A DNA stretch of 64,000 bases from Vitreoscilla massiliensis (GCF_001457815.1 NZ_LN898221.1:1259053-1323052); one strand, 5' to 3'; positions 1 to 9,127 are shown, counted from the first letter of the stretch. Translations and numbers: made by a program. Notes: generated by a model from the letters alone, not told the origin.

Positions 1-202
1 GCCACCAATTTAAGGTTTGCAAGGCAACACTGCCATCGGTACATTCATCCACAATGTCATCGGCTTCACGACAAAATGCATAGACGATGGTCAAGGCATC
101 TTTTTTGGCGGGTTCAAGAAATTTAAAACTGACTAAAAAATTAGAGCCGCTCGCGGCGGCTTTTTGCTGACAGTAGGCCAACGAATCCAAAACACGCTCC
201 AA
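1..202 (-). CDS. Squalene/phytoene synthase family protein (partial, N-terminus only)
   Basis: The reverse strand reads LAYCQQKAAASGSNF, then FLEPAKKDALTIVYAFCREADDIVDE, split here only by the window edge further on. The YAFCREADDIVDE stretch is the first aspartate-rich motif (DxxxD) of trans-isoprenyl head-to-head synthases such as HpnC/HpnD, which condense farnesyl diphosphate toward squalene/hopanoids. The rest of the gene lies before base 1. There is no ATG in frame: TTG at 200-202, just after an in-frame TGA, is the likely start, with a weak AGAGA upstream. Family assignment is fairly sure; which member (HpnC, HpnD or a carotenoid enzyme) is not. Confidence 0.6.
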   Translation of the reverse strand, partial: MERVLDSLAYCQQKAAASGSNFLVSFKFLEPAKKDALTIVYAFCREADDIVDECTDGSVALQTLNWW

Positions 203-265
203 TCATCCATTCTCTGTAATTCTAACGTGTTTTGGCAACATTAGCCTCAATTACACCAACTATAT

Positions 266-727
266 TTACATTTTCTCGCAGCCCGTGCGTGAGGTAACAC
301 TGTTAGCATCAGGGCATTTAAACGCATTACCGCTTTGATCCACATACAAGCCTTTTTTACTGGTATTAATCGGCGTGATATTGAAAAAATACTGCCCAGA
401 ACTTGTACCTGCAACTACATTAAAACCATAGTACTGATTCAGCCCATTTTCATTAATCATACCTTGAGCTTTAGAGTCTGTTAAAACATTTTGCACATTG
501 ACGACTATGGCTGCACTGTTAACACCTAAACTACCATCTCGTAATTTAATCCTTTGTACCTCTTGCTGTACTTGCGTTATAACAGCTCTAGCCTGAGTTA
601 GGCGTGTTTTTTCAACATAATTTTGATACAACGGCAATGCAATAGCAGCTATAATCCCTATGATAATGACTACAATCATCAGTTCAGAAAGTGAAAAACC
701 CTTATTTTTAATGCCACTTCCTCCCAT
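266..727 (-). CDS. Minor type IV pilin (PilX/PilL position, ComP-like candidate)
   Basis: A 153-residue prepilin. A short basic leader ends in Gly10 and is followed by FSLSELMIVVIIIGIIAAIA, so the mature protein starts with Phe and has Glu at +5, the class III signal processed by PilD. The pilin helix is followed by a globular domain and a C-terminal pair Cys138/Cys150, the likely disulfide of the D-region. A strong GGGGGAGG precedes the start. It is the last gene of the dnaB-pilH-I-J-K cluster, where pathogenic Neisseria carry pilX/pilL. Its small size also fits ComP, the DUS receptor, but in Neisseria comP lies elsewhere. Exact identity is open. Confidence 0.75.
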   Translation of the reverse strand: MGGSGIKNKGFSLSELMIVVIIIGIIAAIALPLYQNYVEKTRLTQARAVITQVQQEVQRIKLRDGSLGVNSAAIVVNVQNVLTDSKAQGMINENGLNQYYGFNVVAGTSSGQYFFNITPINTSKKGLYVDQSGNAFKCPDANSVTSRTGCEKM

Positions 728-757
728 AATTAACCTCCCCCAAACTAAACTACAGTA

Positions 758-1399
758 TCAATTAATTTTATTTTCAACGCGAATAACAGATTGTAATGTT
801 ACTTGAGTGTTTGCATTTCGCCCCCATGCTCTCGCCGTCACTCGGTAGAGAGTGGTATCACCATCTTCAGCCAAACCTAAAAATTCAACAATATATCGAG
901 GCTTCTTGGACACATCACTTCCTGCAACATTATATTCACGGCCATTGGTCTCTAAATACAACTTTCCAGTACCTGCATCTTTTCGTTCCCATGCGGGAAT
1001 CTCCTCAATATGTGTACCTGCATTTAGATCTGTTGCAGCTGCAGCTGGCTCTTCAATGGCTGGCGAGCATTTACCATCTTCACAATCTGTTTTAAAAACT
1101 GAACCAATGAGAGTATCAAAAAAGTTTTTTGATTGTGGATTACCTGACAAAATCTCAGTTTTAATGGTGTTATCACCAAGTACATCATTTTTATGAATGT
1201 CAGTAAATGTATCTGCCTCAGCTGATTTTAATGTATCTTCAGCCAAACTGAATGCAAATTTTCGGTCTGCATCATTGGTACTTAATCTCATTTCTGAATT
1301 TAGAACTTGCCCCCCAACCAAAACCAAAATTGCGATAATGGCCATTAATACCAACACCATGTAAAGAGTAAATCCCTTTTGTTTTATCGATTGGCGCAT
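758..1399 (-). CDS. pilK: Minor pilin PilK (PilX family, type IV pilus assembly)
   Basis: A 213-residue prepilin with leader MRQSIKQKG and hydrophobic helix FTLYMVLVLMAIIAILVLV. The residue at +5 of the mature chain is Met, not Glu; loss of Glu5 is typical of the PilK/PilX (GspK-like) tip subunit. A globular domain with a Cys pair around residues 105-110 follows. The start has a good AGGAGG and overlaps the end of pilJ by 16 bases, so translation is probably coupled. Its place between pilJ and the PilX-like gene matches Neisseria pilHIJKX. It is expected in the pilus-priming complex with PilH, PilI and PilJ in the inner membrane and at the pilus tip. Confidence 0.8.
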   Translation of the reverse strand: MRQSIKQKGFTLYMVLVLMAIIAILVLVGGQVLNSEMRLSTNDADRKFAFSLAEDTLKSAEADTFTDIHKNDVLGDNTIKTEILSGNPQSKNFFDTLIGSVFKTDCEDGKCSPAIEEPAAAATDLNAGTHIEEIPAWERKDAGTGKLYLETNGREYNVAGSDVSKKPRYIVEFLGLAEDGDTTLYRVTARAWGRNANTQVTLQSVIRVENKIN

Positions 1400-2595
1400 G
1401 TATTGCCTCCTCGCATGGTTGCATCCATTACAATTGGTTCTAAATCTGTTGCATTTGTTGCAGTATCAGCTGTAGCATCTACAGCATCAATCTGAAAAGC
1501 ACTTGGTGTTAGTGTCAATCTCACACCGGTTGGAGGATAAACTGCCCCGCCATCTTCCTTGAATGAATCTGTTCCAGTCACATACATTTCTGTACCAGCA
1601 TTATTAGTAGAAGCTGCACATTTTGTGACATAAACGTAATTCGCTTCCATTTTACTGATATTGCGTGCCATTAGTTGGGGCGCAGACCAAGATCCATCAT
1701 TTAACAACTCAAATCGGTATAATGAAGTGGCTTGAGTATCTCCAGGAATATTTCCAACAGCATAAACAACTGTTTGCAAATTACTTATGGTTGCTTGAAC
1801 ACCATACTGAACTTTCAATGGATCCGTAATAGCACCACCCGCAATTTCTTTAAATATCACCCCTGTTTTATAAAATGGGATATTTATTTGACTGGTAGCA
1901 GCTCCAGAATTTGCAATCGTAACCTCTTGACCAGAAACACTTAATTGATTTCTGTGCAAAATATCCACTCTGCCACAACTTGCTAAAACCACTCTAGCAT
2001 CTGCAACAGTAGAATGAGAAAAATTACTAGCATTCTCTACCGTGAACTTACTTAATGAGTTGGTACCCACCAAGGTGGATGTCGACAATGATTGAGTGTT
2101 GACTCCATAGTTAAATATAATCATTTGTGAATCATTTTGAGGTACAAACGTACTATTGATATTTTGAATTACATTTCCAAATATGCCTCCTGCATCAGCA
2201 GCATTTAATATTCTTGATGAATAAACACGCTCAGCTACGGATACTGGATTTAAATCAAAATAGCTAGCATCATTATTAAAAGACAATTTAGTCGATTGAT
2301 GATCCTCACTCAGTCCTGTTGAAGCAATATTTACCAAATTTGCACATCCAAATGTACCTGCATTACGAGCATCACGAATCAACATATTTCCAGCTAAGCG
2401 TAGCTCTTGTTGACGATTGACACGTGCTGTAGCGGTTTCATTAACTCTTTGGGTAGCCACATATGCGCCACCTATTGCAAGTAATACAATCAATCCCAAA
2501 ATTGCGGCAACAATAAATTCTATTAATGTAAATCCAGTTTGGCGGGTTACATGAGAATATGCACCTAATCTTGATAGACTTGTTTTTTTTATCAT
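1384..2595 (-). CDS. pilJ: Minor pilin PilJ (PilW family)
   Basis: A 403-residue prepilin. After a long leader ending RQTG comes FTLIEFIVAAILGLIVLLAIGG, with Glu at +5. The protein is much larger than the other pilins, as PilW/GspJ-type minor pilins are, and the C-terminal half contains the PilW-type segment around YRFELLNDGSWS and a late Cys (GGNTCANR). It lies between pilI and pilK and overlaps pilK. Known role of the family: part of the minor-pilin tip complex that starts type IV pilus assembly, also needed for DNA uptake. A weak GTGAG stands before the ATG. Base composition is more AT-rich than in the housekeeping genes nearby. Confidence 0.8.
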   Translation of the reverse strand: MIKKTSLSRLGAYSHVTRQTGFTLIEFIVAAILGLIVLLAIGGAYVATQRVNETATARVNRQQELRLAGNMLIRDARNAGTFGCANLVNIASTGLSEDHQSTKLSFNNDASYFDLNPVSVAERVYSSRILNAADAGGIFGNVIQNINSTFVPQNDSQMIIFNYGVNTQSLSTSTLVGTNSLSKFTVENASNFSHSTVADARVVLASCGRVDILHRNQLSVSGQEVTIANSGAATSQINIPFYKTGVIFKEIAGGAITDPLKVQYGVQATISNLQTVVYAVGNIPGDTQATSLYRFELLNDGSWSAPQLMARNISKMEANYVYVTKCAASTNNAGTEMYVTGTDSFKEDGGAVYPPTGVRLTLTPSAFQIDAVDATADTATNATDLEPIVMDATMRGGNTCANR

Positions 2596-2619
2596 TGGAT
2601 TTGCTCACTAAATTATTCT

Positions 2620-3279
2620 CTATTGACCTAAAGTGGCTTGATAGCCATATAAAACAGCATTGTCTTTCAGTTTCAAACCTGAGTTTTGATATTTTTCAAT
2701 ATCTTCAACTTCTTGTGTCCACATGACTTTAATGACAGTATTCTCCCCACTCCCACCACATTCAATTGCAGTTCCTGCTGTATTTAATTGAGGCACTTTT
2801 GCTGAATCTGCAGAAGTTTCTTTACACATTTTCCAGTCGACAATTGCAGCGTTTGGAATTTGACTGATGCGTTTTACAAATGTACACAACTGTGCCGCTG
2901 CAATGGTATCTTTATCGATCCCAGTTGAAATATTCGTTACGTTTCCAGAAATCATAGACTGATCTTGATTACAAGAAGCCCCTGCCGCTTTAATAACACT
3001 GTAACTGTTTGTGTAACTTTCAAAACTTCGGGTCATCATTTCATCCCCTGAACTTAACGTTGATAACGTCAAATTTGGGTTCATCATCATACCTTCTAAC
3101 AAAGTATCAGTTGCTTGTGCAACTATCGTTTGATTTTCCGCTTCACGCGCCGTCATTACAGTCTTAACTTGCATGGATACTAAAGCTAATAGGCCAAAAC
3201 CCAACACGAAAACTGATACCAAAACTTCTAACAATGTTGAACCTTTTTGTTCTGTCTTGATAACATAACGTTGTTTCAT
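2620..3279 (-). CDS. pilI: Minor pilin PilI (PilV family)
   Basis: A prepilin whose leader MKQRYVIKTEQKG is followed by STLLEVLVSVFVLGFGLLAL, with Glu at +5 and the unusual Ser rather than Phe at +1. This is the PilV/GspI type of minor pilin. The frame is open up to 3345, but the ATG at 3277-3279 gives a normal 13-residue leader and has TGGA six bases upstream, so I prefer it. Several Cys pairs lie in the C-terminal domain. It sits in the expected slot between pilH and pilJ and should join them in the tip complex. Confidence 0.78.
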   Translation of the reverse strand: MKQRYVIKTEQKGSTLLEVLVSVFVLGFGLLALVSMQVKTVMTAREAENQTIVAQATDTLLEGMMMNPNLTLSTLSSGDEMMTRSFESYTNSYSVIKAAGASCNQDQSMISGNVTNISTGIDKDTIAAAQLCTFVKRISQIPNAAIVDWKMCKETSADSAKVPQLNTAGTAIECGGSGENTVIKVMWTQEVEDIEKYQNSGLKLKDNAVLYGYQATLGQ

Positions 3280-3316
3280 ATTCATTCCATTTCTATTATC
3301 TGAACCAGTTAAAATA

Positions 3317-3982
3317 TCAAGACTCAAACTTGCATAACTTCGCAATTTTATTCCCAGAATTTTCTTTCTTAGCCTTTACACCGCAATTAATTACACGCCC
3401 TACTGGATCAAGTAACCCAACACTAGAAATCGTACTGTTATCCATGGATATCACACTCATTTGAAGAAAATTGCTGCCAATCAAAAATTCATCATCTGTA
3501 CTACTTCCAACTCGCACTCCTACCTGGCCGTTAGGATAAAATTGTACAACGGGATTAGAACTTAAAGATGTACCTGAAACTGTGTTAGGCATTGCTTCGA
3601 CATTGATAGTAACAACGGACTTCTGATTGCTATTTGGACTTTGAGTGACACGAATATTGATGTCTTTACCAGCTGTATAAGAATGATCACCATCCACATC
3701 ACCAAATAGAAAAAGCCCTTCACTCCAATTCGCACCACAACCATTAGTTGTTAGTTGACCTGCCGAACTAAGATTTGCACCGCAGGCAACAACAGGAATA
3801 TTCTGCCGAATCGCTTCATTTCGAGCAAAAGTTAAAGTGTTCATATATTTATTAACTGAACTTTTTACCTGTTGCTTTTCTATGAATGTTCCCATTGCAG
3901 GTAATGCGATAGCAGCCATGATTGCCATAACCGCAATGGTCACCATCAACTCAATTAACGTAAAACCAGTTTCTTTTCTCAT
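3317..3982 (-). CDS. pilH: Minor pilin PilH / FimT-like
   Basis: A 221-residue prepilin with leader MRKETG and helix FTLIELMVTIAVMAIMAAIALP (Glu at +5), then a GspH/FimT globular domain with the typical early stretch NKYMNTLTFARNEAIRQNIPV. Near the C-terminus is DPVGRVINCG followed by a lysine-rich tail; FimT of Legionella binds DNA through a C-terminal GRxR-containing tail, so a DNA role is possible but not shown. AAGG lies ahead of the ATG. It is the first pilin gene after dnaB, as in Neisseria, where the pilH-X genes form one operon. Confidence 0.8.
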   Translation of the reverse strand: MRKETGFTLIELMVTIAVMAIMAAIALPAMGTFIEKQQVKSSVNKYMNTLTFARNEAIRQNIPVVACGANLSSAGQLTTNGCGANWSEGLFLFGDVDGDHSYTAGKDINIRVTQSPNSNQKSVVTINVEAMPNTVSGTSLSSNPVVQFYPNGQVGVRVGSSTDDEFLIGSNFLQMSVISMDNSTISSVGLLDPVGRVINCGVKAKKENSGNKIAKLCKFES

Positions 3983-4116
3983 CGCCTAACCTTATCGGGC
4001 ATTTTACAGTGAGGATTCTTTACAATTACTTGCAGTATAGAGACATGCATTTCAATACTGAATTCATACCAGACCAATGGCACCTAGTCTAGATAAACGT
4101 TTTGCTATTAGGATAT

Positions 4117-5532
4117 TTATTCATCATCAAATCCACCTTCAGGGATAGCGGCATTGTCAAACTTGGCAAACTGACCCAAGAATGTCAAATGCACTTTTCC
4201 TGTCGGGCCATTACGGTGTTTGGCGATAATGGCCTCAGCCAAACCTTTAAACTGTGTGTCTGGATTGTAATATTCGTCGCGGTACATAAAAATAATGATG
4301 TCTGCATCTTGCTCAATCGCGCCAGACTCTCGCAAGTCTGACATCATTGGGCGCTTATCGGTCCGTTGTTCTACTGAGCGAGACAATTGCGATAAAGCAA
4401 TCACCGGCACACTCAACTCTTTGGCCAAACCTTTCAATGAGCGCGAAATTTCGCCCAATTCAGAAGCCCTATTGTCACTGCTGCGGCCTGAACCCGACAT
4501 CAATTGCAAATAGTCGATGACAATCAAACCCAATTTGCCACCGTATTGGCGCGCCAAACGTCGCGCCCTAGCGCGCAATTCCAGCGCCGTTAAACCAGGG
4601 GTTTCATCTATGTACATCGGTGCGTCGGACAATTTCACTACGGCTTCATTGAGTTTGTTCCAATGTTCGTCACCCAATTGGCCTGTACGCAAGACATGTT
4701 GATCCAAGCGTCCTACCGATCCCAACATACGCATTACCAATTGCGTACCGCCCATCTCCATCGAGAATACCGCCACAGGCAAATGCTCATTAACAGCCAC
4801 ATGTTCGGCGATATTCATCGAAAATGCGGTTTTACCCATAGAAGGACGGCCAGCCACAATAATCAAGTCTCCCACTTGTAGACCCGACGTACGTTTATCT
4901 AAATCAATAAAACCGGTAGAAGTGCCTGTTACCTCATCAGGATTGTCGCGTGAATACAGCATATCGATGCGTTCAACCACTTCTTTGAGCAAATTAGGCA
5001 TTTTTAAGAAGCCTTGCTGACCACGACTGTTGCTCTCAGCAATTTGAAACACTTGGTTTTCAGCTTCATCCAACAATTGACTGGCTTCACGACCTTGCGG
5101 GTTACGCGCCATTTCAGCAATTTCGGTTCCGACCTTGGCCAATTGGCGCCTGACCGAACGCTCGCGCACGATTTCCGCATAACGGCGGATGTTGGCCGCA
5201 GAAGGTGTGTTTTGCGCCAAACTGATTAAATACGGTAAACCACCGACAGCAGCCAATTCATCTTGTTGCTGCAATTGCTCTTGTACTGTCACCACGTCGG
5301 CAGGACGCGATAACTCTATCAATCTGGCAATGGCACGAAACACATAGCGGTGTTCTTGGCGGTAAAAATCTTCTTCGGTCAAAATGTCCGCAATGCGGTC
5401 ATAAGCACTGTTTTCCAGCAATAAGCCACCCAAAACAGACTGTTCTGCTTCCACTGAGTGCGGCGGCAAGGATACGGCCATGACTTCATCATGAACAGCA
5501 TCGTAATCGGGTGAATCAAAAGACTCAGACAT
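4117..5532 (-). CDS. dnaB: Replicative DNA helicase DnaB
   Basis: The replicative helicase that encircles the lagging strand and recruits primase. The N-terminal domain begins PPHSVEAEQSVLGGLL, the linker follows, and the RecA-like domain has the Walker A stretch GRPSMGKTAF, Walker B LIVIDYLQLM, and the C-terminal signature SGAIEQDADIIIFMYRDEYY. Total length 471 residues, as in Neisseria (about 468). The frame is open to 5568, but the ATG at 5530-5532 has GGGGAT just upstream and starts MSESFDSPD, so I use it. Divergent from sodB and upstream of the pilin cluster, the arrangement seen in Neisseria. Confidence 0.95.
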   Translation of the reverse strand: MSESFDSPDYDAVHDEVMAVSLPPHSVEAEQSVLGGLLLENSAYDRIADILTEEDFYRQEHRYVFRAIARLIELSRPADVVTVQEQLQQQDELAAVGGLPYLISLAQNTPSAANIRRYAEIVRERSVRRQLAKVGTEIAEMARNPQGREASQLLDEAENQVFQIAESNSRGQQGFLKMPNLLKEVVERIDMLYSRDNPDEVTGTSTGFIDLDKRTSGLQVGDLIIVAGRPSMGKTAFSMNIAEHVAVNEHLPVAVFSMEMGGTQLVMRMLGSVGRLDQHVLRTGQLGDEHWNKLNEAVVKLSDAPMYIDETPGLTALELRARARRLARQYGGKLGLIVIDYLQLMSGSGRSSDNRASELGEISRSLKGLAKELSVPVIALSQLSRSVEQRTDKRPMMSDLRESGAIEQDADIIIFMYRDEYYNPDTQFKGLAEAIIAKHRNGPTGKVHLTFLGQFAKFDNAAIPEGGFDDE

Positions 5533-5727
5533 GGTAATCCCCAAACAAATATACCAACATTTTAACATTGTTTGGTAAGCGCTTAAATCGAATAAACTTT
5601 GAACCTTAAGTTCTAAGCCCAGTCTGCTCGCATGGCTTACTTTATAGGTGAAAAAGCAGTAGAATAGGTAAGCAACATAATAGTTAATATGTTTAATTGA
5701 TTAATGATGGATGATACGGAGTCACTC

Positions 5728-6309
5728 ATGGAACACAAATTACCAGTTTTGCCATATGCTTTAGATGCTTTGGAACCACACTTGTCTAAAGAAACTTTGG
5801 AATACCACTACGGTAAACACCATCAAACCTACATCACCAACTTGAACAACCAAATCAAAGGCACTGAATTCGAAGAATTGTCTTTGGAAGAAATCGTGAA
5901 AAAATCTTCAGGTGGCATGTTCAACAACGCCGCACAAACTTGGAACCACACCTTCTACTGGTTGGGCTTCACTCCTAAAGGCGAAGGCAAACCTGCTGGT
6001 GATTTGGCTGCTGCCATCGATGCCAAATGGGGTTCTTTCGAGAAGTTCCAAGAAGCGTTTAATACCGTTGCTGCCGGCACTTTCGGCTCAGGTTGGGCTT
6101 GGTTGGTAAAAACCCCAGCTGGCGAATTGGACTTGGTATCTACCAGCAATGCCGCTACCCCATTGACCACTGACAACACTGCTTTGTTGACTTGTGACGT
6201 GTGGGAACACGCTTACTACATCGACTACCGCAACAGCCGTCCTAACTACTTAAAAGGCTTCTGGGAAATCGTTAACTGGGCTGAAGTAGCAAAACGCTTT
6301 GCTGCTTAA
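5728..6309 (+). CDS. sodB: Superoxide dismutase (Fe type)
   Basis: Converts superoxide to oxygen and peroxide in the cytoplasm. The 193-residue protein has the four metal ligands of Fe/Mn-SOD: His in LEYHYGKHH, His in TWNHTFYW, and Asp and His in CDVWEHAYYIDYRN. Gln in NNAAQTWNH and the AGTFGSGWAWL stretch indicate the iron form. An upstream ATG at 5704 is in frame, but the one at 5728 has ACGGAG seven bases before it and gives the family N-terminus MEHKLP. It is divergent from dnaB, as in Neisseria. A DUS doublet hairpin lies 34 bases after the stop. Confidence 0.95.
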   Translation: MEHKLPVLPYALDALEPHLSKETLEYHYGKHHQTYITNLNNQIKGTEFEELSLEEIVKKSSGGMFNNAAQTWNHTFYWLGFTPKGEGKPAGDLAAAIDAKWGSFEKFQEAFNTVAAGTFGSGWAWLVKTPAGELDLVSTSNAATPLTTDNTALLTCDVWEHAYYIDYRNSRPNYLKGFWEIVNWAEVAKRFAA

Positions 6310-6343
6310 TTCTGATTTATCAGATTAAAGCCTAAGTAATGAT

Positions 6344-6370
6344 AGCGGCCTGTAAAGTTTACAGGCCGCT
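6344..6370 (+). terminator. DUS inverted pair, likely sodB terminator
   Basis: AGCGGCCTGTAAA and its inverse meet head to head almost without a loop, followed by TTATTGTTT. This is two DUS copies forming a perfect hairpin downstream of sodB, the arrangement that serves as a transcription terminator in Neisseria. Confidence 0.75.
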
Positions 6371-6557
6371 TTATTGTTTCTGTCTTAAGCATTTTCTTTT
6401 GTTTGTTCTGTACCTTCCGACCCTGCTCACACCCGCGCAAAAAACATGCTGACTTGCAATAGATAGTCATATTGGCTTTGGGATATCGCACACGCGCATG
6501 CGCAATCTAACCTTCACATAGCAAAACTACGGTCATTCATATTCTCCTGCCACCCAC

Positions 6558-6752
6558 TCACCTGAACCTATGATGGCCAAACAGCAAAACGCCAATAAGC
6601 CCCAACCACAAACCAGGCTGACTCGTCTGCGTGTATGGTATTTGTTTGGAGGTCTGGTATTTCTCACCTTGGCGTTTGAAAAACTCAGCCATGCACAGAA
6701 AAAACACACTCGTGGCCACCATGAGTAAATACATCAGCAGTGATATTTGCAT
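6558..6752 (-). CDS. Small membrane protein of unknown function
   Basis: A 64-residue protein with two hydrophobic segments, ISLLMYLLMVATSVFFLCMA (residues 3-22) and WLGLIGVLLFG (around 49-59), separated by a basic and polar loop KRQGEKYQ. The case for a real gene is the strong AGGAGGGG seven bases before the ATG and the clean membrane topology. I recognise no family. It stands alone between sodB and ppiD, with no partner in close contact. It could still be a chance reading frame. Confidence 0.5.
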   Translation of the reverse strand: MQISLLMYLLMVATSVFFLCMAEFFKRQGEKYQTSKQIPYTQTSQPGLWLGLIGVLLFGHHRFR

Positions 6753-7177
6753 ATGAGCCCCTCCTCTTATTCGCGCACACGAATGAGTGCGTTACCGCCT
6801 TTTAGATGACATCACATCACAAGACGCTGCTAGCTTTTTCTGTGTGTATTGCGCTTACTGCTCATAATAGACTCAACACCGATACTGACAATCTATTGCT
6901 AAATCCATTATGCAGGCTCAGGCTTCAAAGCCCTATCACCTTCCTGCTTGCTTACCAAGACAAGGCACTTATCATGACTGTGCAATCGCCTCTTATAGAG
7001 AACAAAATAAGAATAAGCGCTCCAGCAGACAACAAATAAGCTTGGTATGCGCGCACATGCGTGTGCCCATCTGCATCTTGCCAGCGCAGACTTAGCTGAC
7101 AAGCACACAGGCTCTAGAGACCTATCATTTTAGCCATCGCATTTAGGGTATTAATCGCAATGAAAGCCATATAAATA
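6753..7177. other. Intergenic region without a convincing gene
   Basis: About 425 bases between the small membrane protein gene and the ppiD terminator. Short open frames exist on both strands (for example 6806-7039 and 6910-7095) but none has a Shine-Dalgarno, recognisable motif or normal composition. I see no tRNA or hairpin. Confidence 0.5.
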
Positions 7178-7207
7178 AAGCGGCCTGTAAATGCTTACAG
7201 GCCGCTT
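7178..7207 (-). terminator. DUS inverted pair, likely ppiD terminator
   Basis: AAGCGGCCTGTAA, four-base loop ATGC, then the inverse repeat. It lies 23 bases beyond the ppiD stop. Confidence 0.75.
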
Positions 7208-7229
7208 CTTAATTTAATACGGTAATTGC

Positions 7230-9071
7230 TTAAGACTCAGAAGTGAGTTTTTGAGAACCAAGGACTTCTTTGAACTGGGTTTTCAGATAATTGATAAAGC
7301 CCATCAAGGTACCGTCGTTTTGGTTTTTCGCCAGCACATTCTTCATTTGATCATGCAACTCTGGCTGATCAGCCGCTTCACCAATTTTGTCCACCGCCAC
7401 CAACACCGGTGCAGGCAAACCAGTTAGCAAGGTATAGCCGGGTTTGCCATTCACAGGGCTGACCGCAATCAATTCACGATACGCTTCTGGTGGCATGGTT
7501 TGCTGTGCTTGTTGTGGTGTTAACTCAGCCGCAGCCGACCATTTCAAGTCTACCGTTTCGCCTTTTTGCAATTTGGCCAAGGCATCTTTGGCTGCCGCCG
7601 CCGCCAATTTACCGCCTTCGGTCATCAATACCGCCTCTTTAACGCTTTCTTTTGCCTGTTCCAGCGTTAATTGGGTTTCAGGTCGCACTTCTTTGACTTG
7701 CACCACCCAATAGGTATTTTGGCCCACATCAATGGGCTCAGATACTTTTTTGTCTTTGATGGTTTTGGCATCAAACAACACTTTTTGCAAAGCTTCTGGC
7801 ATTTGTGCCGACTTGGCTTGCGCTTCACTCACCCAATCACCCACAGGTTGCAGTTTCAGGCCGGTTTCTTTCGCCACAGCCGCAATGTCACTACCATGTT
7901 TCACTGCCGCGTCTACCAATTGCTTTTTCTTGGCATCGACAGCGGTTTTGATTTTTTCTTGCTGCAAAGTGTGGATGATGTCGGCTTTTTGGCTGTCAAA
8001 ACCTTGGCTCACTTCCAACACTTTTAAAATGTGGTAACCGAATTGGGTTTCAACCAAATCGCTGACCTCACCTTGTTTCAAGGCAAAAGCTGCGTCTTCA
8101 AATGGTTTCACCATGGTGCCATCTTTGGCAAAGAAGCCCAAATCACCACCGTTTGGCGCAGAACCAGGGTCTTGTGAATACTGTTTGGCCAAGGCCGCAA
8201 AATCAGCAGGCTTGGCTTTCACTTTCGCCAATACCTCAGCCGCTTTGGCTTTGGCAGCCGCTTTGGCCTTATCATCCGCACCTTGTGGGAAAGCCACTAA
8301 GATGTGCGCCACATGGCGTTTGGCCGGTAAAGTGGCTTGATTTTTATCGAAGTAAGCCTTGGCTTCGGCATCGCTGACTTGAATTTGTTTGATGACATCA
8401 TTGCCATTTAACACGATAAAGTCGAATTTCAAGCCTTGAGGCTGTTTGAAATTGGCCTTATGGGCATCGTAATATGCTTGCAAAGCCTTGTCTGAGGTGT
8501 CTACTTTGTCAAAAAATTGGTTTTGACTGAAGGTAAACGTGCGCACTGTGCGTGGCGCTTCAAACAAATGGATGGCTTGTTTGATTTGACTGTCCGCGAT
8601 GATTTGGCTGGACTGAATCAAATTGAACATCGCTTGCAAGGTGAAATCGCTGCGCAAATTGTCCAAGAACGGCTCTTCTTTCAGATTGTTCTTGGCCAAG
8701 TAATCCTTGTACAAACTCTCTTTGAACACACCGTTTTCTTGGAAAGCGGTTTGTTGCATGATGATTTTTTTCAATTGCTCATCAGACACCACCACGCCCA
8801 TGCGCTTCGCACCCTCAAGCAAATACGCTTGTTGGGTTAAGGCAGTGAGGATGTCTTTTTGCACTTGGTCGGTAATCTCACCATCACGCTGTTTGGCAAT
8901 TTCACGTAATTTTTCCAAAGTGACCGGTTGATCACCTACTTTGACCAGATAACTGTCGCTTGCAACCGCGCCAGAACCCGCAACCACACCGCCAGCAACC
9001 ACAAAAGTTAAGCCAATCACACCCAAAACGATTTTGGAAGCGGTGGAATATTTTTGAACAAAATCAAACAT
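7230..9071 (-). CDS. ppiD: Peptidyl-prolyl cis-trans isomerase / periplasmic chaperone PpiD
   Basis: A 613-residue inner-membrane-anchored foldase that helps outer-membrane and secreted proteins leave the Sec translocon. One N-terminal transmembrane segment (KIVLGVIGLTFVVAGGVVAG, residues 13-32) is followed by a SurA-like chaperone domain and a parvulin domain near residues 250-355, with the signatures HVAHILVAFP, FAALAKQYSQDPGSAPNGGDLGFF split over it, and FGYHILKVLEV. A second, degenerate parvulin-like region follows. Last gene of lon-hup-ppiD, the order seen in many proteobacteria. Length is usual for PpiD. Confidence 0.92.
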   Translation of the reverse strand: MFDFVQKYSTASKIVLGVIGLTFVVAGGVVAGSGAVASDSYLVKVGDQPVTLEKLREIAKQRDGEITDQVQKDILTALTQQAYLLEGAKRMGVVVSDEQLKKIIMQQTAFQENGVFKESLYKDYLAKNNLKEEPFLDNLRSDFTLQAMFNLIQSSQIIADSQIKQAIHLFEAPRTVRTFTFSQNQFFDKVDTSDKALQAYYDAHKANFKQPQGLKFDFIVLNGNDVIKQIQVSDAEAKAYFDKNQATLPAKRHVAHILVAFPQGADDKAKAAAKAKAAEVLAKVKAKPADFAALAKQYSQDPGSAPNGGDLGFFAKDGTMVKPFEDAAFALKQGEVSDLVETQFGYHILKVLEVSQGFDSQKADIIHTLQQEKIKTAVDAKKKQLVDAAVKHGSDIAAVAKETGLKLQPVGDWVSEAQAKSAQMPEALQKVLFDAKTIKDKKVSEPIDVGQNTYWVVQVKEVRPETQLTLEQAKESVKEAVLMTEGGKLAAAAAKDALAKLQKGETVDLKWSAAAELTPQQAQQTMPPEAYRELIAVSPVNGKPGYTLLTGLPAPVLVAVDKIGEAADQPELHDQMKNVLAKNQNDGTLMGFINYLKTQFKEVLGSQKLTSES

Positions 9072-9100
9072 GATGGTATTCGTACCTTACAATAAGAAAA

Positions 9101-9127
9101 AAAAGGTGAACCAATTGTTCACCTTTT
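9101..9127 (-). terminator. Rho-independent terminator after hup
   Basis: On the minus strand AAAAGGTGAAC, a five-base loop, GTTCACCTTTT and a run of T. It lies 19 bases past the hup stop and separates hup from ppiD. Confidence 0.75.

Noticed and set aside
121..175. GC-rich hairpin AGCCGC-TCGC-GCGGC followed by T run as terminator
   Set aside because: It lies inside the reading frame of the squalene/phytoene synthase-like gene (codons for AAASG).
5533..5568. Upstream start of dnaB (12 extra codons)
   Set aside because: No ribosome-binding site; the internal ATG at 5530-5532 has GGGGAT at proper distance and matches family length.
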